Positions 1-11,329 of a stretch of DNA of 64,000 bases are shown in pieces. Both the position numbers and the translations under genes were made by a program. The DNA comes from Rhizopus arrhizus. Lineage: Eukaryota; Mucoromycota; Mucoromycetes; Mucorales; Rhizopodaceae. Where the stretch lies: contig JAKZZE010000018.1 of assembly GCA_024220505.1 (NCBI GenBank), positions 434,001 to 498,000 of the forward strand, read 5' to 3'. The notes beneath the pieces were generated by a model. The model made no database searches, had not been told where the DNA came from, and saw nothing but the letters and a program-made list of their open reading frames with translations. Numbering within the stretch: the first letter of the stretch is position 1; the number at the start of each line of letters is the position of its first letter.

Positions 1-619
1 TTATAAGAAATCAGAGTAGTGAATGCTGTACAAAGATGCATTACAGTCTTTTCTCTATTATTCGGTCATAACTAATCCCACACATTTAACTCAATACAAG
101 CTGTTTTAATATAGTTCCTGATGCAATGAGACATAAATGAAAATAGATTTACTTAAACAATTATAAACAGTCCACTTGCATAACCAGGAACAGGTCTTCA
201 TACTAAAATTTATTCATGCTAGATCTACAGCTAAAATTAATTAAAGTATCTTGAAAAGGATTTAATTGAATCTTTATGAAAAGGATATAAATACTAGATA
301 CGATAATATTAAATAAAAATATAACTTTAAGTCTTGTTGAATTTTATCGTCTTTTTATTCTTACGAGATAACACACAGTTACTGTTCTACAACAATACAA
401 AAGTGAAAAGTTGAGAAATACAAGCTAATAACTATACCAGTGGTGTGTAATTCTCCTGTTTTTTTAAAAAAAAGAAAACGATTACCTGCAAAATAAATTT
501 TAAGTTGCATGATCGTAGGAAAAAAAGGCGAAAACGGAACATGAATTCTGACCAATCATATTCTTTCCACGTGACATTATATGATTATTTTAATTCCAAA
601 TTTTGGGTTTTCAGCGCAC
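1..619. other. AT-rich intergenic, no gene seen
   Basis: I find no convincing exon on either strand. The stretch is AT-rich and ends at the tRNA. It may hold the flank of a gene lying outside the window. Confidence 0.5.
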
Positions 620-691
620 GGGTTCTTGGTGAAGTGGTATCATTCTTGCTTTGGGTGCAAGAGGCCCCGGGTTCAAACCCCGGAGGACCCC
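620..691 (+). tRNA. tRNA-Pro (anticodon UGG)
   Basis: This 72-nt sequence folds as a complete cloverleaf. The acceptor strands GGGTTCT and AGGACCC pair over 7 bp with one G-U. The anticodon stem CTTGC/GCAAG encloses the loop TTTGGGT, which places the anticodon TGG at positions 34-36 and so decodes CCA (wobble CCN) proline codons. The T arm is CCCCGG-GTTCAAA-CCCCGG-like, with the GTTCAAA loop intact. No intron is present and CCA is not encoded, as expected for a nuclear tRNA. A run of five T directly downstream is the RNA polymerase III terminator. Confidence 0.95.
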
Positions 692-696
692 TTTTT

Positions 697-2973
697 ACTA
701 ATTATTTCCGGAAGAAAGTTTTGCCATTGTAGCACACACGGTAAATGTTTTGTTTCCGAAACTATGGAGAACAATGATGATCACAAGAGCAAATTTTAAT
801 GTCCAGCGACATTGATGTCGGTCGACATGGTTTGTAAACAACATAAACAATAAGTCACGTCTTTTTTTATATAAACAAGATGAATATTTCTAAACAAAAC
901 AAGACATTCAATAGATCAATCTTCTTGCGCTTACAAAAGTAATCTTTTCTTATTGGGTCACAATTATCTTTTCTTTTCCTTTTCTTTTTACCTATTCTTT
1001 CTGATCTGATATCTAAGTTATCACGAAACAAGAAAGATCTCTTTTACTATTCTTTATCTTTTATAAAACAATCTTACTCTTAACTTTATTGATCTAAAAA
1101 GATCTGGTAGCCACTACTTAAAGCCAAATTACTCTCTCAAAAGAATTGCTAAATGTTTAATCAAATTAACTAAACTCAAATCATACAATTCTTCAAACCT
1201 CAAATTAGACTAATCCATTTTACTTTAATGGAACCCAGATTCCAACTACTAACAAATTGCAACTTGCTGCAACTTTAAAACCCATTCGAACTTTATTTCT
1301 TGATTTCTGATTGAAGAATCCTTTTTTCAAACTTTATATTTTTGAATATAAAAAGGATAGCTTTTTTTATTTCTATTGCGTTACTTTTTCTCTTTGTTAT
1401 ATTTTTATCTCCAAATCTTTTGGTATAATACTCTTAAATATAAGCAAGACAAATCCCTTCGAAATCAATTATTTTCATTTAAACACTTTTAAAACTCTTA
1501 TCAAGCTGCCTTATTACAAACAAGTCTGAGCTATTTTATAAGATCTGGCGATCACCTACAACAAGCGAATCAAATATCAAAACTCGATTTAAGTCTTACT
1601 ATTCTTTTTATCAACTTTATTTCAGAACCATTAACTCTTATAAGACATTAAGGGAAAAAATTGCACTGTTTTCATTTGCCTTTCTTTTTATCGTTCTCTA
1701 GATATTTTAGCAAATTGAGCAGCTTGCTTGACAGCATGGGACTTGATTGTCATTGCATTATAACACATATGGTCAAAACAGCGGAATCTAATAATGAACA
1801 CCTTATATCATATAGCAACCAAAAACAGAACAAAATTATAATCCAAAAAACATATAAATAATTGTCTCAAAACACTTTACTTCTTCTAACCTTTCTTACC
1901 TTTGATTTTATATCAACTTTTTCTTTTTATCAGATAAATATATTTTTAAGGAGGCAAACTATCTCTTATTTAACATCAAGAACATTAAGTCCCTTGAATC
2001 TATCACATTTCATCGTAAACCACTTTTTATTTTATCTCTTTATCTTTTAACCAAAACAGTCTGATCTACTTAACAAGGTCTGGTGGCCACTTATCATAAA
2101 CGAACTTATACTTAAATTATTACTACTTTTGCAATCAAAATTTACTCAACATCAAATAAATTACAACGCCACTAATAAAAAAATTACAGTATGGAATAAA
2201 TCAAGTCAATTTGTCTTGTCTAAACGTAATTCTAAAATTAATTACACAAAGTTTTTATCGATACAATCTTCAAAAGAATAAACGTACAACGTAGTGTAGC
2301 AACTACTTGAATCGTACCAAGATTAGTTTTTTTTCAATATATTTTTGCTTTTTTAATTTTTACTATTATTATAACTTTTCCTAGGCTTATGTCTCTTAAG
2401 CAATCATACTCCTTCAATTGATTTCTACGCCTTCAGACTTGGATTTACTATGTCTTCAATCAATTACAAGAGTTGGTTGCTATCTTTGCTTCTATTTTGC
2501 TTATATATACGTAAATCCTCAATATAAAACATATATCAAAAGTCTCTTTAATTTATGTCTCTCCTCATAACTACATACTTTCATTCAAAGGGTTTTCCAT
2601 AGGCTTTTATAACCTTATTTGCTGATTTTCATAATGCTATTTGCAAAAAGAAATTCAACAACACCTGTAATTTCAAATCTCAATATATTTTTTAAACGAG
2701 CTTGACACTATATCAAAAATAGCTATTCAATCGTTGTATTATCTTTTAATCATTCATTCTATTGAGGTTTAAGACATATACTGATTGCTAAGCTGTTGGT
2801 TTGTTCGCTTGAATCGTCTATAGATTTGTTTCATGTGACAACAGTGTCAAAATGCCTCACAAAAGCATATGGTCGGTATAGTTTTCTCTTTTATTGAATA
2901 TAAATAATTCGGGCCTTTTTTCAAATACTTTGGAAAATCGTGTTATACAATAGCCAGCTTTATTGTTGTAATT
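697..2973. other. AT-rich intergenic with a thrice-repeated motif
   Basis: There is no convincing coding exon. A GATCTGGtagCCAC-like motif recurs at about 1101, 1542 and 2077, each time embedded in TCTGATCTA/AAAGATCT-type sequence. This suggests old, badly diverged ~0.45-0.55 kb tandem units. Short open frames here are compositional and I do not call them genes. Confidence 0.4.
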
Positions 2974-3914
2974 TTAAACAAATTCGCCCTTTCTGAATGA
3001 CATTTTTAATCGATCCCAAATACCAGCTGGTGTTGGTGCTGGGCGAACATCTAAATAAAAGCTTAATGACATTGGGTTTCTTGCGTCTTTCTTGCCACTG
3101 TAAAAATCTATAACATAGGTGACCTTCTCTCCACATCTGTCTACTACCCAATCATGCCTGTCAAACGGAAGAGAATACCTGTGGGTAATAGTGAGCAACA
3201 TAGGGTCACTTAAATAATATATAACGAGCTTACCCAAACCAAGAACGAATGCGTGCTTTAGGAGTAATATCTTTAGGTTTTCCTTGAAATTTCAACAGCA
3301 TGGGCTGGTTGCATTCACTATTTTAAGGCCATTAGAATCATACAAACATCCATCTACAAATATAAGTAATTTTGCTTTTACGTTTCATGCATTCTTTCCC
3401 ATTCCAAAATCTTTTGCCAGGCCATCTCGTTAACAGCATTATGAATAGGAACGACAACTGACATATCTTCCTCGTTTGGTGTCCAATTTTTACGTTTCAT
3501 AGCATTGAAAAACATTTGCTCAGAAGGATAGATCCACAATTTATCAGACGAGTTGGCACGAGGAATAGTTGAGGTCTCTCTTTGTGTGCCCAGTGACATT
3601 CTTTGGCCAGGTTGAGGATTCTGCTCTGAGACCTTTGGCATGTAGTTTGTACTGTCAATGGCATCCGAATCGCAGCCTTCTTTTGGAGGAGACACAGATT
3701 TTTTATAAGTTGAGTGATCTACAGGGCATGAGTCGGTCTTTGCTGAATCTTGGGATTGAGGAGGAATGAAATGCTTGTATGAATTGTGATCTACAGGGCA
3801 TTTTGCTTCCCCCTGTACTTTATCGTTTGAAGGCTCTTGTGTACCAGTGTTATTTTGTGGGATAAAATGCTTATAAGAACTGTGATCTACGGGGCATTTG
3901 GATTCTTCAGCCAT
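2974..3914 (-). CDS. HCCS/CYC3: Holocytochrome c synthase (cytochrome c heme lyase)
   Basis: This enzyme attaches heme covalently to apocytochrome c in the mitochondrial intermembrane space. Exons are 3914-3382, 3317-3234 and 3178-2974, giving 273 aa with closed phases, the usual length for the family. The start [11 protein letters not shown] was chosen over an in-frame upstream Met because it begins the conserved N-terminus. The N-terminal third carries three copies of a CPVDHxxYK heme-binding CP motif. The C-terminal domain has the conserved block [16 protein letters not shown] (the catalytic His is in RHDW), followed by YVIDFYSG and the [15 protein letters not shown] stretch. Both introns are short (64 and 55 nt) with GT...AG ends. 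The nearest neighbour is another minus-strand gene about 350 bp upstream; nothing suggests functional coupling. Family assignment is certain; the triplicated CP motif is the only oddity. Confidence 0.95.
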
Positions 3915-4266
3915 TTTATTCAAGACTTTATTTAATGTAAGATACCCAGAAAAAGATTTGTCCCAGAAAAAAATTTTAACCACAGGGCTCAAAATGTTCA
4001 ATCAAATATTTCCTTTTTGGAAACATGTAACACAAAACATCAGGATTCAGGAGAAGCGACTCATTTAGAGCTTAATACAAGCAATTATTAATAAGAATAT
4101 GTGTGCTATTACTGTAAGCTATAGTATAGTACATACAACATTAATAGATGTATTGCATAAAAAGATCAGATTTATGTTTATACATGAGCGAATATGTAAT
4201 ACTGCTTTGCTATTTTTCATTTTCTGTATAAGTTATCTACCAAGGATCTTTATTGTAGTAACAAAA

Positions 4267-5335
4267 TTAATCTTTTTCGCTGTAACTGTGATCAATAAAT
4301 TCGCCTTCTTCTTTTGATTCCATTGCAGCCCATACATGTGGAGGCACTGAAGAATCAAAATCTTCTTCTTCGTCCTTTGATCGTATTTGGCTAACATCCT
4401 TTTTCAAATTTCCTCTTGTATCCAAAGATTTTCCAACAAGACTATGCAGTTGTGGATTTATGACGGAGGATGACCCAGGTATATTGCTTCTTCTCCTTCG
4501 TGGAGCGGGGAATTGCTCAGATAATAATCTATCAGAATAAGAAAAATCATAATTTGCAAAGCTTTTGGCTAAAATGTCCTTCTTTGGTGAGTTATAGTCA
4601 TCATTTTTCTCATCTTTCTCTTTTTCTTCTTCATCCTCAATAAAAGGATAGTTGATCGTAATTGGAACAGATGTAGCATATGTGGATATGACTGAGTATA
4701 GCATTGTTAGTTAAAGATTATGTTTATTTATTTTTTATTTACCTGCATCATCTTCATTTTTATTATCTTTCGAGATCTTCTTGATATCAAAATCTTGTTC
4801 AAGATACTTGCTAGTGTCTCTCTTCTTTTTAATCCAGGGATATTTCTTGTCTATTTCGAAAACAGATTTCTTGAAGGAAGCTGATAATGGATTATTATAT
4901 TCCCCTTTCTCCTTCTCAGCTTGTTTGCCATCTGTTTTCGCGCTTTCGTCCTCTTCATGGTCACTGTATGAATTTCTTTCTTCTTCTGACATTTCTTCAT
5001 CCAAAAAGAACATGTCTTCTTCCTCATCATCATTTACTTCTATTATTCTAACAGAATCAGATACATTTCCATACAAAAATAAAGTAGTAAGCATCACCTT
5101 CTTGTGGAATATCTTTGTGATGCAGTGGCATTTTCTGGTTTTTCAGGTTGCTTATAGATGCTTCATCTAAAGCAAAACTGAGTCTTCGATTAACAAGTTT
5201 TGGTGACTCTTTTGAGGCTGATGCAAACTGAACATGTAAACTAGAATGTCTTTCGTTTGCTTCACCACCAGAAGCTTTTTGATCATTCTGAGTTGTGTTT
5301 GTACGAGAGTCTTTAAACATTTCTGAAACCTGCAT
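4267..5335 (-). CDS. Unrecognised acidic, low-complexity protein
   Basis: I do not recognise this protein. Three exons join in phase: 5335-5098, 5039-4743 and 4691-4267 (about 319 aa). The last intron has a clear GTAAAT donor and an ACTAAC branch point; the first donor, GTGATG, is weak. The protein is hydrophilic and rich in D/E/K/S. It has an RRLSFALDE stretch near residue 50, an acidic tract around NDDEEEDMFFLDEE, a hydrophobic YATSVPITINYPF patch and a PRRRRSN basic patch, and ends EGEFIDHSYSEKD. It is probably intrinsically disordered; the RRLSF site looks like a kinase or 14-3-3-type motif (inference). The 5' end is uncertain: an open frame immediately upstream (5491 down to about 5350, ending in a Lys-rich block) could be a further exon. 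No membrane segment or signal peptide is seen in the called part. Confidence 0.6.
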
Positions 5336-5637
5336 AATTTACAGCCCCACAGACACCTTTTTGTTTCTTTTTCTTTTTAATCCTGTGACTTTTTTCAGAT
5401 TGTGAAAATGACTTCACTTTTGCTGAGTTAATCGTTTGAAGATGCTGTGTCCTGGTTACAATAAACACAAGAACAAAGCTACAACACATATTATTGCGAA
5501 TATTAAATAGAAGGTAGCTTAGAAGAGAAGTAGATCAGTTGGATTGATTTTTTAAAAGATAAACATTTATTAACATTAAAAATAATTGTATTATTCAGGA
5601 CAATATAAAGCCTTTTTTTCTTATTAAACCCAAAAAC

Positions 5638-5639
<2 letters not shown>

Positions 5640-5672
<33 letters not shown>
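5640..5672. repeat. Poly(T) run, 33 nt
   Basis: An uninterrupted T homopolymer (A on the minus strand) lies between the acidic-protein gene and guanylate kinase. Its length may be unreliable in the assembly. Confidence 0.85.
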
Positions 5673-5673
<1 letters not shown>

Positions 5674-5831
5674 TAAAGAAAGGGGAGAATTCAATGTGAA
5701 GTATATATTACTAGTGCTAATAGTGAGATGATTATCAATAAAAGCATATGTTCACCTTTTTTTATTGGGTGATAATGTATAAATGAGGTAAGAGTGTATA
5801 TAAATGTAATTAAAAAAAGATTCTAAGTCTA

Positions 5832-6517
5832 TTAAACAAAAATAGCCTTTTTCAAAGCTTCATAGGCTATATCCAAGTCATCATTGATAATGACATGATC
5901 GTATGCTCCAGGAGTTGCACCATATTCCATTTCTTCCTTGGCAGCAGACAAACGAGCAAGGACAGCCTCTTCCTTTTCAGTTCCGCGTCCACGAAGACGT
6001 TGTTCCAATATTTCGAAACTGGGTGGTCTAACAAATATGTACTTTGGATTTAAAGATGTGTTCTTTACGAGCTTAACACCTTGCATATCAATATCAAGCA
6101 CACAGACCTTTCCTTGAGCAACAACATCTTCAACAGCCTTAATAGACGTACCTGGTTTATAAACATATTTTTAATTATTGAAAAGTGGCGCGGTATTTCA
6201 TTATTAGAACTTACCGTACATATTTCCAGAAAAAGTGGCACTTTCAATGAATTTACCAGCCTCAACTTCACTAATCATGTGTTCCTTTTCAACAAAATGA
6301 TAATCTTTTCCATCTTGCTCTCCTGGACGAGGTTTACGTGTAGTGTCTAATATATAAAAAAGGGTTATAGTTTGAACAATGTAAATCAGTAAAGCTAATT
6401 ACGTGAGATGCTGAATCCAAAAGTAGAAGGATATTCAGAAAAGAGTTTCTTTAATAAAGTAGACTTTCCAGAACCTGAGGGACCAGAAATAACAAAGATC
6501 TTGGCAGCTGTTTGCAT
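5832..6517 (-). CDS. GUK1: Guanylate kinase
   Basis: Guanylate kinase phosphorylates GMP/dGMP to GDP/dGDP with ATP in the cytosol. Exons 6517-6403, 6346-6215 and 6151-5832 join in phase to 188 aa, the standard length. The N-terminal P-loop [10 protein letters not shown] occupies residues 11-20. The GMP-binding region follows with [16 protein letters not shown] and the [15 protein letters not shown] segment. The lid and C-terminal part contain VLDIDMQGV, then [18 protein letters not shown] and [11 protein letters not shown]. All conserved blocks are present and uninterrupted. Introns are 56 and 63 nt. A T-rich tract precedes the start codon. Confidence 0.96.
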
Positions 6518-8770
6518 GTTCAAACTATAGTTAACAAACAAAAAAAAAAAGGAAGATCTTTTTTTTTTCTATTCAATTTCGCCGTCCCGTTTTTTTTTTT
6601 TTTTGGCAGACTTTCCGCATTTTATTTGTTCCGAGCCGGGAGGAGATGTCAGATCAGCGATTGGATATGCACAACAAACATACCTTTTCATATATCACAC
6701 ATATTTCTTTATTAAATGAATAGGTGGTTAAGGGATCTAGTGGTGTTCTTTACTTGTACTGATTCATAGTTTTCGATCTAATTCAATTTAAGTCTTTTTT
6801 TATTGGTTAAAATTCAGTCAAGACACGTGTAGAGCAGAAACTAAATTTGGTTGTGTTCTGGACTATGGAGAGTATCCAAGTATTGTAAGCAAATATTAGA
6901 TTATATTGTTGTCTTCTTGGCTTTTTAATGACTTGCTGAGAGATCATTTCTATTACTCAAAGCTTCTTTGTGCAAGTTGTTTTTTTTTTAGTTTATTGAT
7001 TGTAATTCAAGCGCCTCCAAGAGACTAATAAAATAATAATGTGGTCGTATCATGTGAGACAGTCTATAAAAATAAAAGCAAGACTCTTTTAATGAAAACA
7101 ACACAATTAATTAAAATTAGATACCAGTAATAATAAAGTAATCCTTATTCTATCCCAAAAGAAGATCTTAAAGTTTATTGAAAAGATGTATAAAGTTTTG
7201 ATCTCTAAAGTAAATGGTTATAACGGTAGAGCACTGTTATTAAAGAATATGCATTATATTCGCTACAGCCATAAGGTCGATAGAAATATACCTCACACAA
7301 GAACCTTCTTTTTACTCACAACAATATTCTTTTATATGACGTAAATAATCGCAAAAAATCATCAAACACTAGTAAACAAGAACCATTGTGTCTCACACGT
7401 AATTATGTGAGCCTTATAGAGGATAAGTCAATTTGAGCTGTTTATAACCATTTAAGTACTGATGAATAATTATGAAATCCAAATGGACTATTACTATATT
7501 GGTTTCAAGTGCTTCTATGCATCAGATGAAAGAAAACATACAGTCTGAGAATTGATCAATTATGTACCGATTTGTATTGGTTAAAGTGACCTAATCAAAA
7601 GTTGAGCAAAGACCTTTATTTGTAAATAATGAAAGAGTAGATAATAAAGCAAATTGATGTATAAAAAGGGATTATATCTAATTCTCTTTTCTGATATTAG
7701 CTTTACATTAAACAGAATAAGTATTCATGTATTTTGTTTCATAAGTAAATAGATGTAATCGTTTAGTCAGTGGTATCTTGGTTCTTTAGTACCTTCGTGT
7801 TTTATGAAGTAAAGCCAAAAAGCAGCCCAGGACAGGGCATTCTTCAGCCACATGATTGCTTGATAAACAAGAACTATACGCTTCATATTTATTTTGCAAA
7901 GTCGTAAATCTATTCACATTATAAGACCTAGTACATGATTTGGGGGGTTTGTTTGGTAAGAAATAAGGATCTTTTCTATGCAGTCAAATGATAAACACAC
8001 TTTTGTAAGCTGAATTCCAATTGATTGAATACTCAATTGATAGCTTATTGTTTAATGTATTCTTCTAAAAATAATAAATTATAGCTTTTAAATAAGATGG
8101 TATGATCTTTTTGAACTTTAATGAACCTTCTATGACATGATAACCATATTGGGAGTACCGCGGTATAGAACTCTTCCTAATCGTCATAAATCTTTAAAAT
8201 CATTTCTATTTTTTTTTTTCTTTTAATAGAATTCTGAATTCATTTCAGTTTCATAGCAGTCTTCATATTAGTAGAATTGGGTACACAAAATGAACGAAAT
8301 AGGAAAATTAGCTTATTCTTTTTATAGGAAATTACTTTGTGCTTTCTAGTTGAAATAAACCTTCTTTTTATTGGTCAAATCTAACCACAATTTTCTTCAC
8401 TTTTGTCTGCGCAGTTTAAATGAGAACGCAAACAAAAGGTGATCGTAACACTATCAAGCACCACTCGGGTTATAGCTCTTTGTGAGCTTTTACAAAACAT
8501 CTTTTTACTCAAAATTCGAGTTAAAGCGCATTCTACCTGAAGCAATACCGAGTTTTAAAACTATCGGTAGGACTGATATTTATGCTTATAATTCCTATTT
8601 ATTTATTTGTTGTAGGCATTAGGATGCTCCTTTATATCACGTATCACACATACATGCATGCTTGACTCATGATAGAAATAGCTGCAGCCAAAGCACCAAC
8701 AATCACTGACAGCTCTGGCTTTTTGTTGAGTTCTCTCGTTTCACTTTACAGGCTGTCATACTTTCTAAGC
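6518..8770. other. Intergenic, no gene supported
   Basis: About 2.2 kb without a convincing exon. A 53-codon open frame starting with ATG at 7185 and ending with a hydrophobic stretch is the longest unexplained frame. It has no recognisable similarity, and I leave it uncalled. ATTGG/CCAAT-type boxes occur near 6800 and 8370, but no downstream gene is visible for them. Confidence 0.4.
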
Positions 8771-9001
8771 TTCTGGTCAGTGGTCAAAAGTAAAGTGAAA
8801 CGCAGCAAGTTTCTCGAGAAGGAAACATTGATGAGTCGGATCAGTGAAGCTTCTAATAGCTTGAAACTAAGTGATTCTAAAGGGATTGTTAGACATTCTC
8901 ATAAATGCTTGGACAAGTGTCGTAAGGGGGCAAGCACTCTGAAGAAGCTTCCTTTCTACAGAAACCAGAGTGTTTGTGACAAAAAAAAAAAGCTGCAAAA
9001 A
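8771..9001 (+). mobile_element. IS630/Tc1-mariner transposase 3' fragment (arm 1)
   Basis: This segment is an inverted, almost identical copy of 11330-11571. It encodes only the last part of a DDE transposase, starting at FWSVVKSKVKRSKF and running through MSRISEASNSLKL to the DKCRKG tail. One extra G relative to the other arm shifts the final codons. The DDE catalytic residues are not included; the copy begins immediately after the ELNPIEQ glutamate block. Past the coding part both arms continue through GTGAC, an A-run and AGCTGCA. The coding sequence preceding position 8771 is unrelated, so the breakpoint is sharp. Confidence 0.85.
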
Positions 9002-9602
9002 AAAAGCTGCAACAAAAAAAAAACTTTTAATGGTATCTGTATGACAGACAGGAGGACATATTCATAGAATGGACAAGATGATGGTGATAATTAATGGCTA
9101 TAATGACTAAAGATTGCCTTTCGTTTGTTTGAGATTTTGGCGTCAGTGACCTGGTGCATAATGTGATCAGTTAGTGTCACAGGATTTTGGGCATAGTCGT
9201 GGTTATCGCCGTTTACTACACTCTGGAAACAAGTAATGACCTTGATAACCTTGTTCAATTGCGAAATGAAAAGCGGTACTTGATCAAGACTGAATGGGAG
9301 TTGGATATGAGCAATTTCACACATGGTATAGAGATCGGTTTTGGCGCGATTAATGATGTAGAACGTAGCATTTTTACCTATGTGATAATACAGAATGAGA
9401 ATGTTATAGACCTATGGAACACAACAAATACTTTACCAACTACAAGGAAAGCAAAAATAGATTTCAACTTGTGTTTATCCGAAGCATCTTTGGCCAATGT
9501 TGCAACACGCACCAGATCGATACCAACAAGCCAGTGACTGAGGGCCTGGTACTGCGCTTTCACTTCGCCGCAACCAATTCGATCGCTCAACAATGCTCCA
9601 TG

Positions 9603-9706
9603 TACACTATTTCCAGAAATTAAAGTCGCCGTGGCTTGTCGCAATTACATATAAATTGTATTATAAAACTTTATAAAATGCGATTTTACTTTCTGGAAAT
9701 AATGTA
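9603..9706. mobile_element. MITE copy 1 (TA-flanked, ~100 bp)
   Basis: The element is flanked by TA duplications at 9603-9604 and 9705-9706. Its terminal inverted repeats read CACTATTTCCAGAAA on the left and, reverse-complemented, CATTATTTCCAGAAAG on the right. It is about 94% identical, by eye, to the copy at 10509. The interior is AT-rich and non-coding. The TIRs resemble the terminus of the mariner fragment at 11869, so it is probably a non-autonomous derivative mobilised by that family. Confidence 0.85.
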
Positions 9707-10149
9707 TTATATTGATCGATGTGTCAGGTCGTGTATTGGCTTGCTTTTCGTCATCACTGACAGATGTCCTATTCAATTAAATTATGAATATCAAATCGTC
9801 CCCTCTCCATTATATCCTTTTTCATCCCAGCCAAAAGTTGCAATTACCATCGAAATGCTATGTTATTATCCAAGTCCTCGAAAAGAGGACTGAGAATCGC
9901 TTCCAAATGTCGTGTAATCAGTTCCGTTTCCTTGGGCCCATTTTCAATGATGCAGCGTGGTAGCCTTTCCACCCTATTAATGATTTAGAATTAGACGCGA
10001 TATTTTCACAGCCTAAAAACTTACATGTTTCGGATGGACAACAAAATCCTGTTGACATCATCGTCTTGTATCAGGGCAGAGATTTGCCGTGATGCTGCTA
10101 GGCGCGTGCATGCTTTACCTCGGTCACCGTCCTAATACGGATCAAAAAG

Positions 10150-10198
10150 TAAAATAAAATAAAATAAATAAAAATAAAATAAATAATAAATAAAAAAA
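10150..10198. repeat. (AAATA)n-type microsatellite
   Basis: An imperfect AAATA/AAAATA repeat lies inside the accessory pseudogene, in what would be the intron before the DRGKACTRL exon. Confidence 0.8.
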
Positions 10199-10508
10199 AC
10201 AAGAACTATTCTGGTTTCTCTCTCAAATTTATCACATCCAATTGCATCATGATTTCTTCGAGTTGCAGTTTGATTTCAGATGGAAACGGCTGATTAGTCA
10301 TTTTATGTTTTTCAATGATATGCTGGCTAAGTGCGTCACATGTGTTGAGATCAATGTGCTTGTGCAAATCTTTGTGGGTGCGCGCTGGCTTCAGCAGCAA
10401 TATAGAGGAGAGAGCAAGTAAGTGTTGTACATGCTCTTCAACGGTGATAGCGATGCCTTGCTGTATGTGGTTGTTTACATCTTGTTTGAAACTATAAAAT
10501 CGAGCAGA

Positions 10509-10613
10509 TACACTATTTCCAGAAACTAAAGTCGCCGTGACTTGTCGCAATTACATATAAATTGTATTATAAAACTTTACAAAATGCGACTTTGATTTCT
10601 GGAAATAGGTGTA
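10509..10613. mobile_element. MITE copy 2 (TA-flanked, ~101 bp)
   Basis: TA duplications lie at 10509-10510 and 10612-10613. The TIRs are CACTATTTCCAGAAAC (left) and CACCTATTTCCAGAAA (right, reverse complement). It has the same orientation and nearly the same sequence as copy 1. It interrupts the host gene after IFNDID; deletion of the element and one TA joins this in frame to ISARFYSF. Confidence 0.87.
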
Positions 10614-11329
10614 TGTCAATGTCGTTAAAGATCATGCGATCGTCCGTTGTTGGTGGTGAAATATTAATTTCAGCAAATTGAGTTGGCACGGATAATGGAG
10701 ATGAAATGGATGGAGAGGTTGGAGTTGAGGACGGTATGATTGACGCGGTTAACTCGTTCGAAATGTATGGCACAATTGATGTAGTCGTTGCACTTGATAA
10801 TGTAGTCAGGGTTTCGTCGTCCTCGTTTCCAGAAACTGACATCATGGTGGTTGAGGTTCCACGCTCACCAATATTCATTGTAGTTGTCGCAGTTGTGAAC
10901 CGATCATCACGCTCATCATGCATGCGTAAAGAGGACGAAATTTCAACAGAGCCAGTTTGAGGCGCAGCATCAGTCATTGAATCATAAATGTACATGCACT
11001 TCAACTGTTTCTTCGCCAAATGCTCTTTCAACGTTTTTGCAATCTTGAAACATTTTTTGCAGCATGGACACGGAAATCCATCAGAATTCCGAGAAACTGT
11101 TAATTCCCCTTTATGATTTTAGTAAACATGTAAGAATCAGTAATAAATAAAAACAAGAATCAATAAAACAACACTTACCGACTTACACCTTTGAAACATG
11201 TTCAACAACCATATAACTGTCTCGTTTAATTCTCGTGCTAAGTTGAGCATTGCAAAGATTGCAATTTACAAACATTGCAATAAAGGATACAAAGAAAAAG
11301 TGTAACTGAAAAAAAAGCTGCAAAAAAAT

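Larger units (their letters stand above)
9091..11275 (-). pseudogene. Zinc-finger + PD-(D/E)XK-like accessory gene, split by two MITEs
   Basis: This is a multi-exon accessory gene of a type I recognise as amplified in Mucorales; its function is unknown. Exons: 11275-11187; 11096-10614 continuing after a MITE at 10508-10206; 10131-10025; 9973-9848; 9768-9707 continuing after a MITE at 9602-9437; 9377-9091. The start MFVNCNLCNAQL gives a C2H2-like finger (CNLC...VEHVSK), followed by CPCCKKC...KEHL and a long Ser/Thr-rich linker. The distal domain has ENGPKETELITRHLE, then RPD and, beyond the second MITE, GCGEVK. RPD...GEVK matches the PD-(D/E)XK nuclease signature (inference). Removing each MITE plus one TA restores the frame exactly. 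Other damage is a TAG after REKPE, where an (AAATA)n microsatellite precedes the next acceptor. It lies between two inverted transposase fragments. Confidence 0.75.

Noticed and set aside
9603..9706. MITE copy 1 acting as a spliced intron (GTAAAA and AAATAG lie in its ends)
   Set aside because: Splicing there would leave a remnant that shifts the frame, and copy 2 lacks the donor.
10567..10960. Plus-strand frames opposite the Ser/Thr-rich linker of the accessory gene
   Set aside because: They are shadows of the minus-strand coding sequence, which carries the zinc fingers and joins in phase across the MITE.
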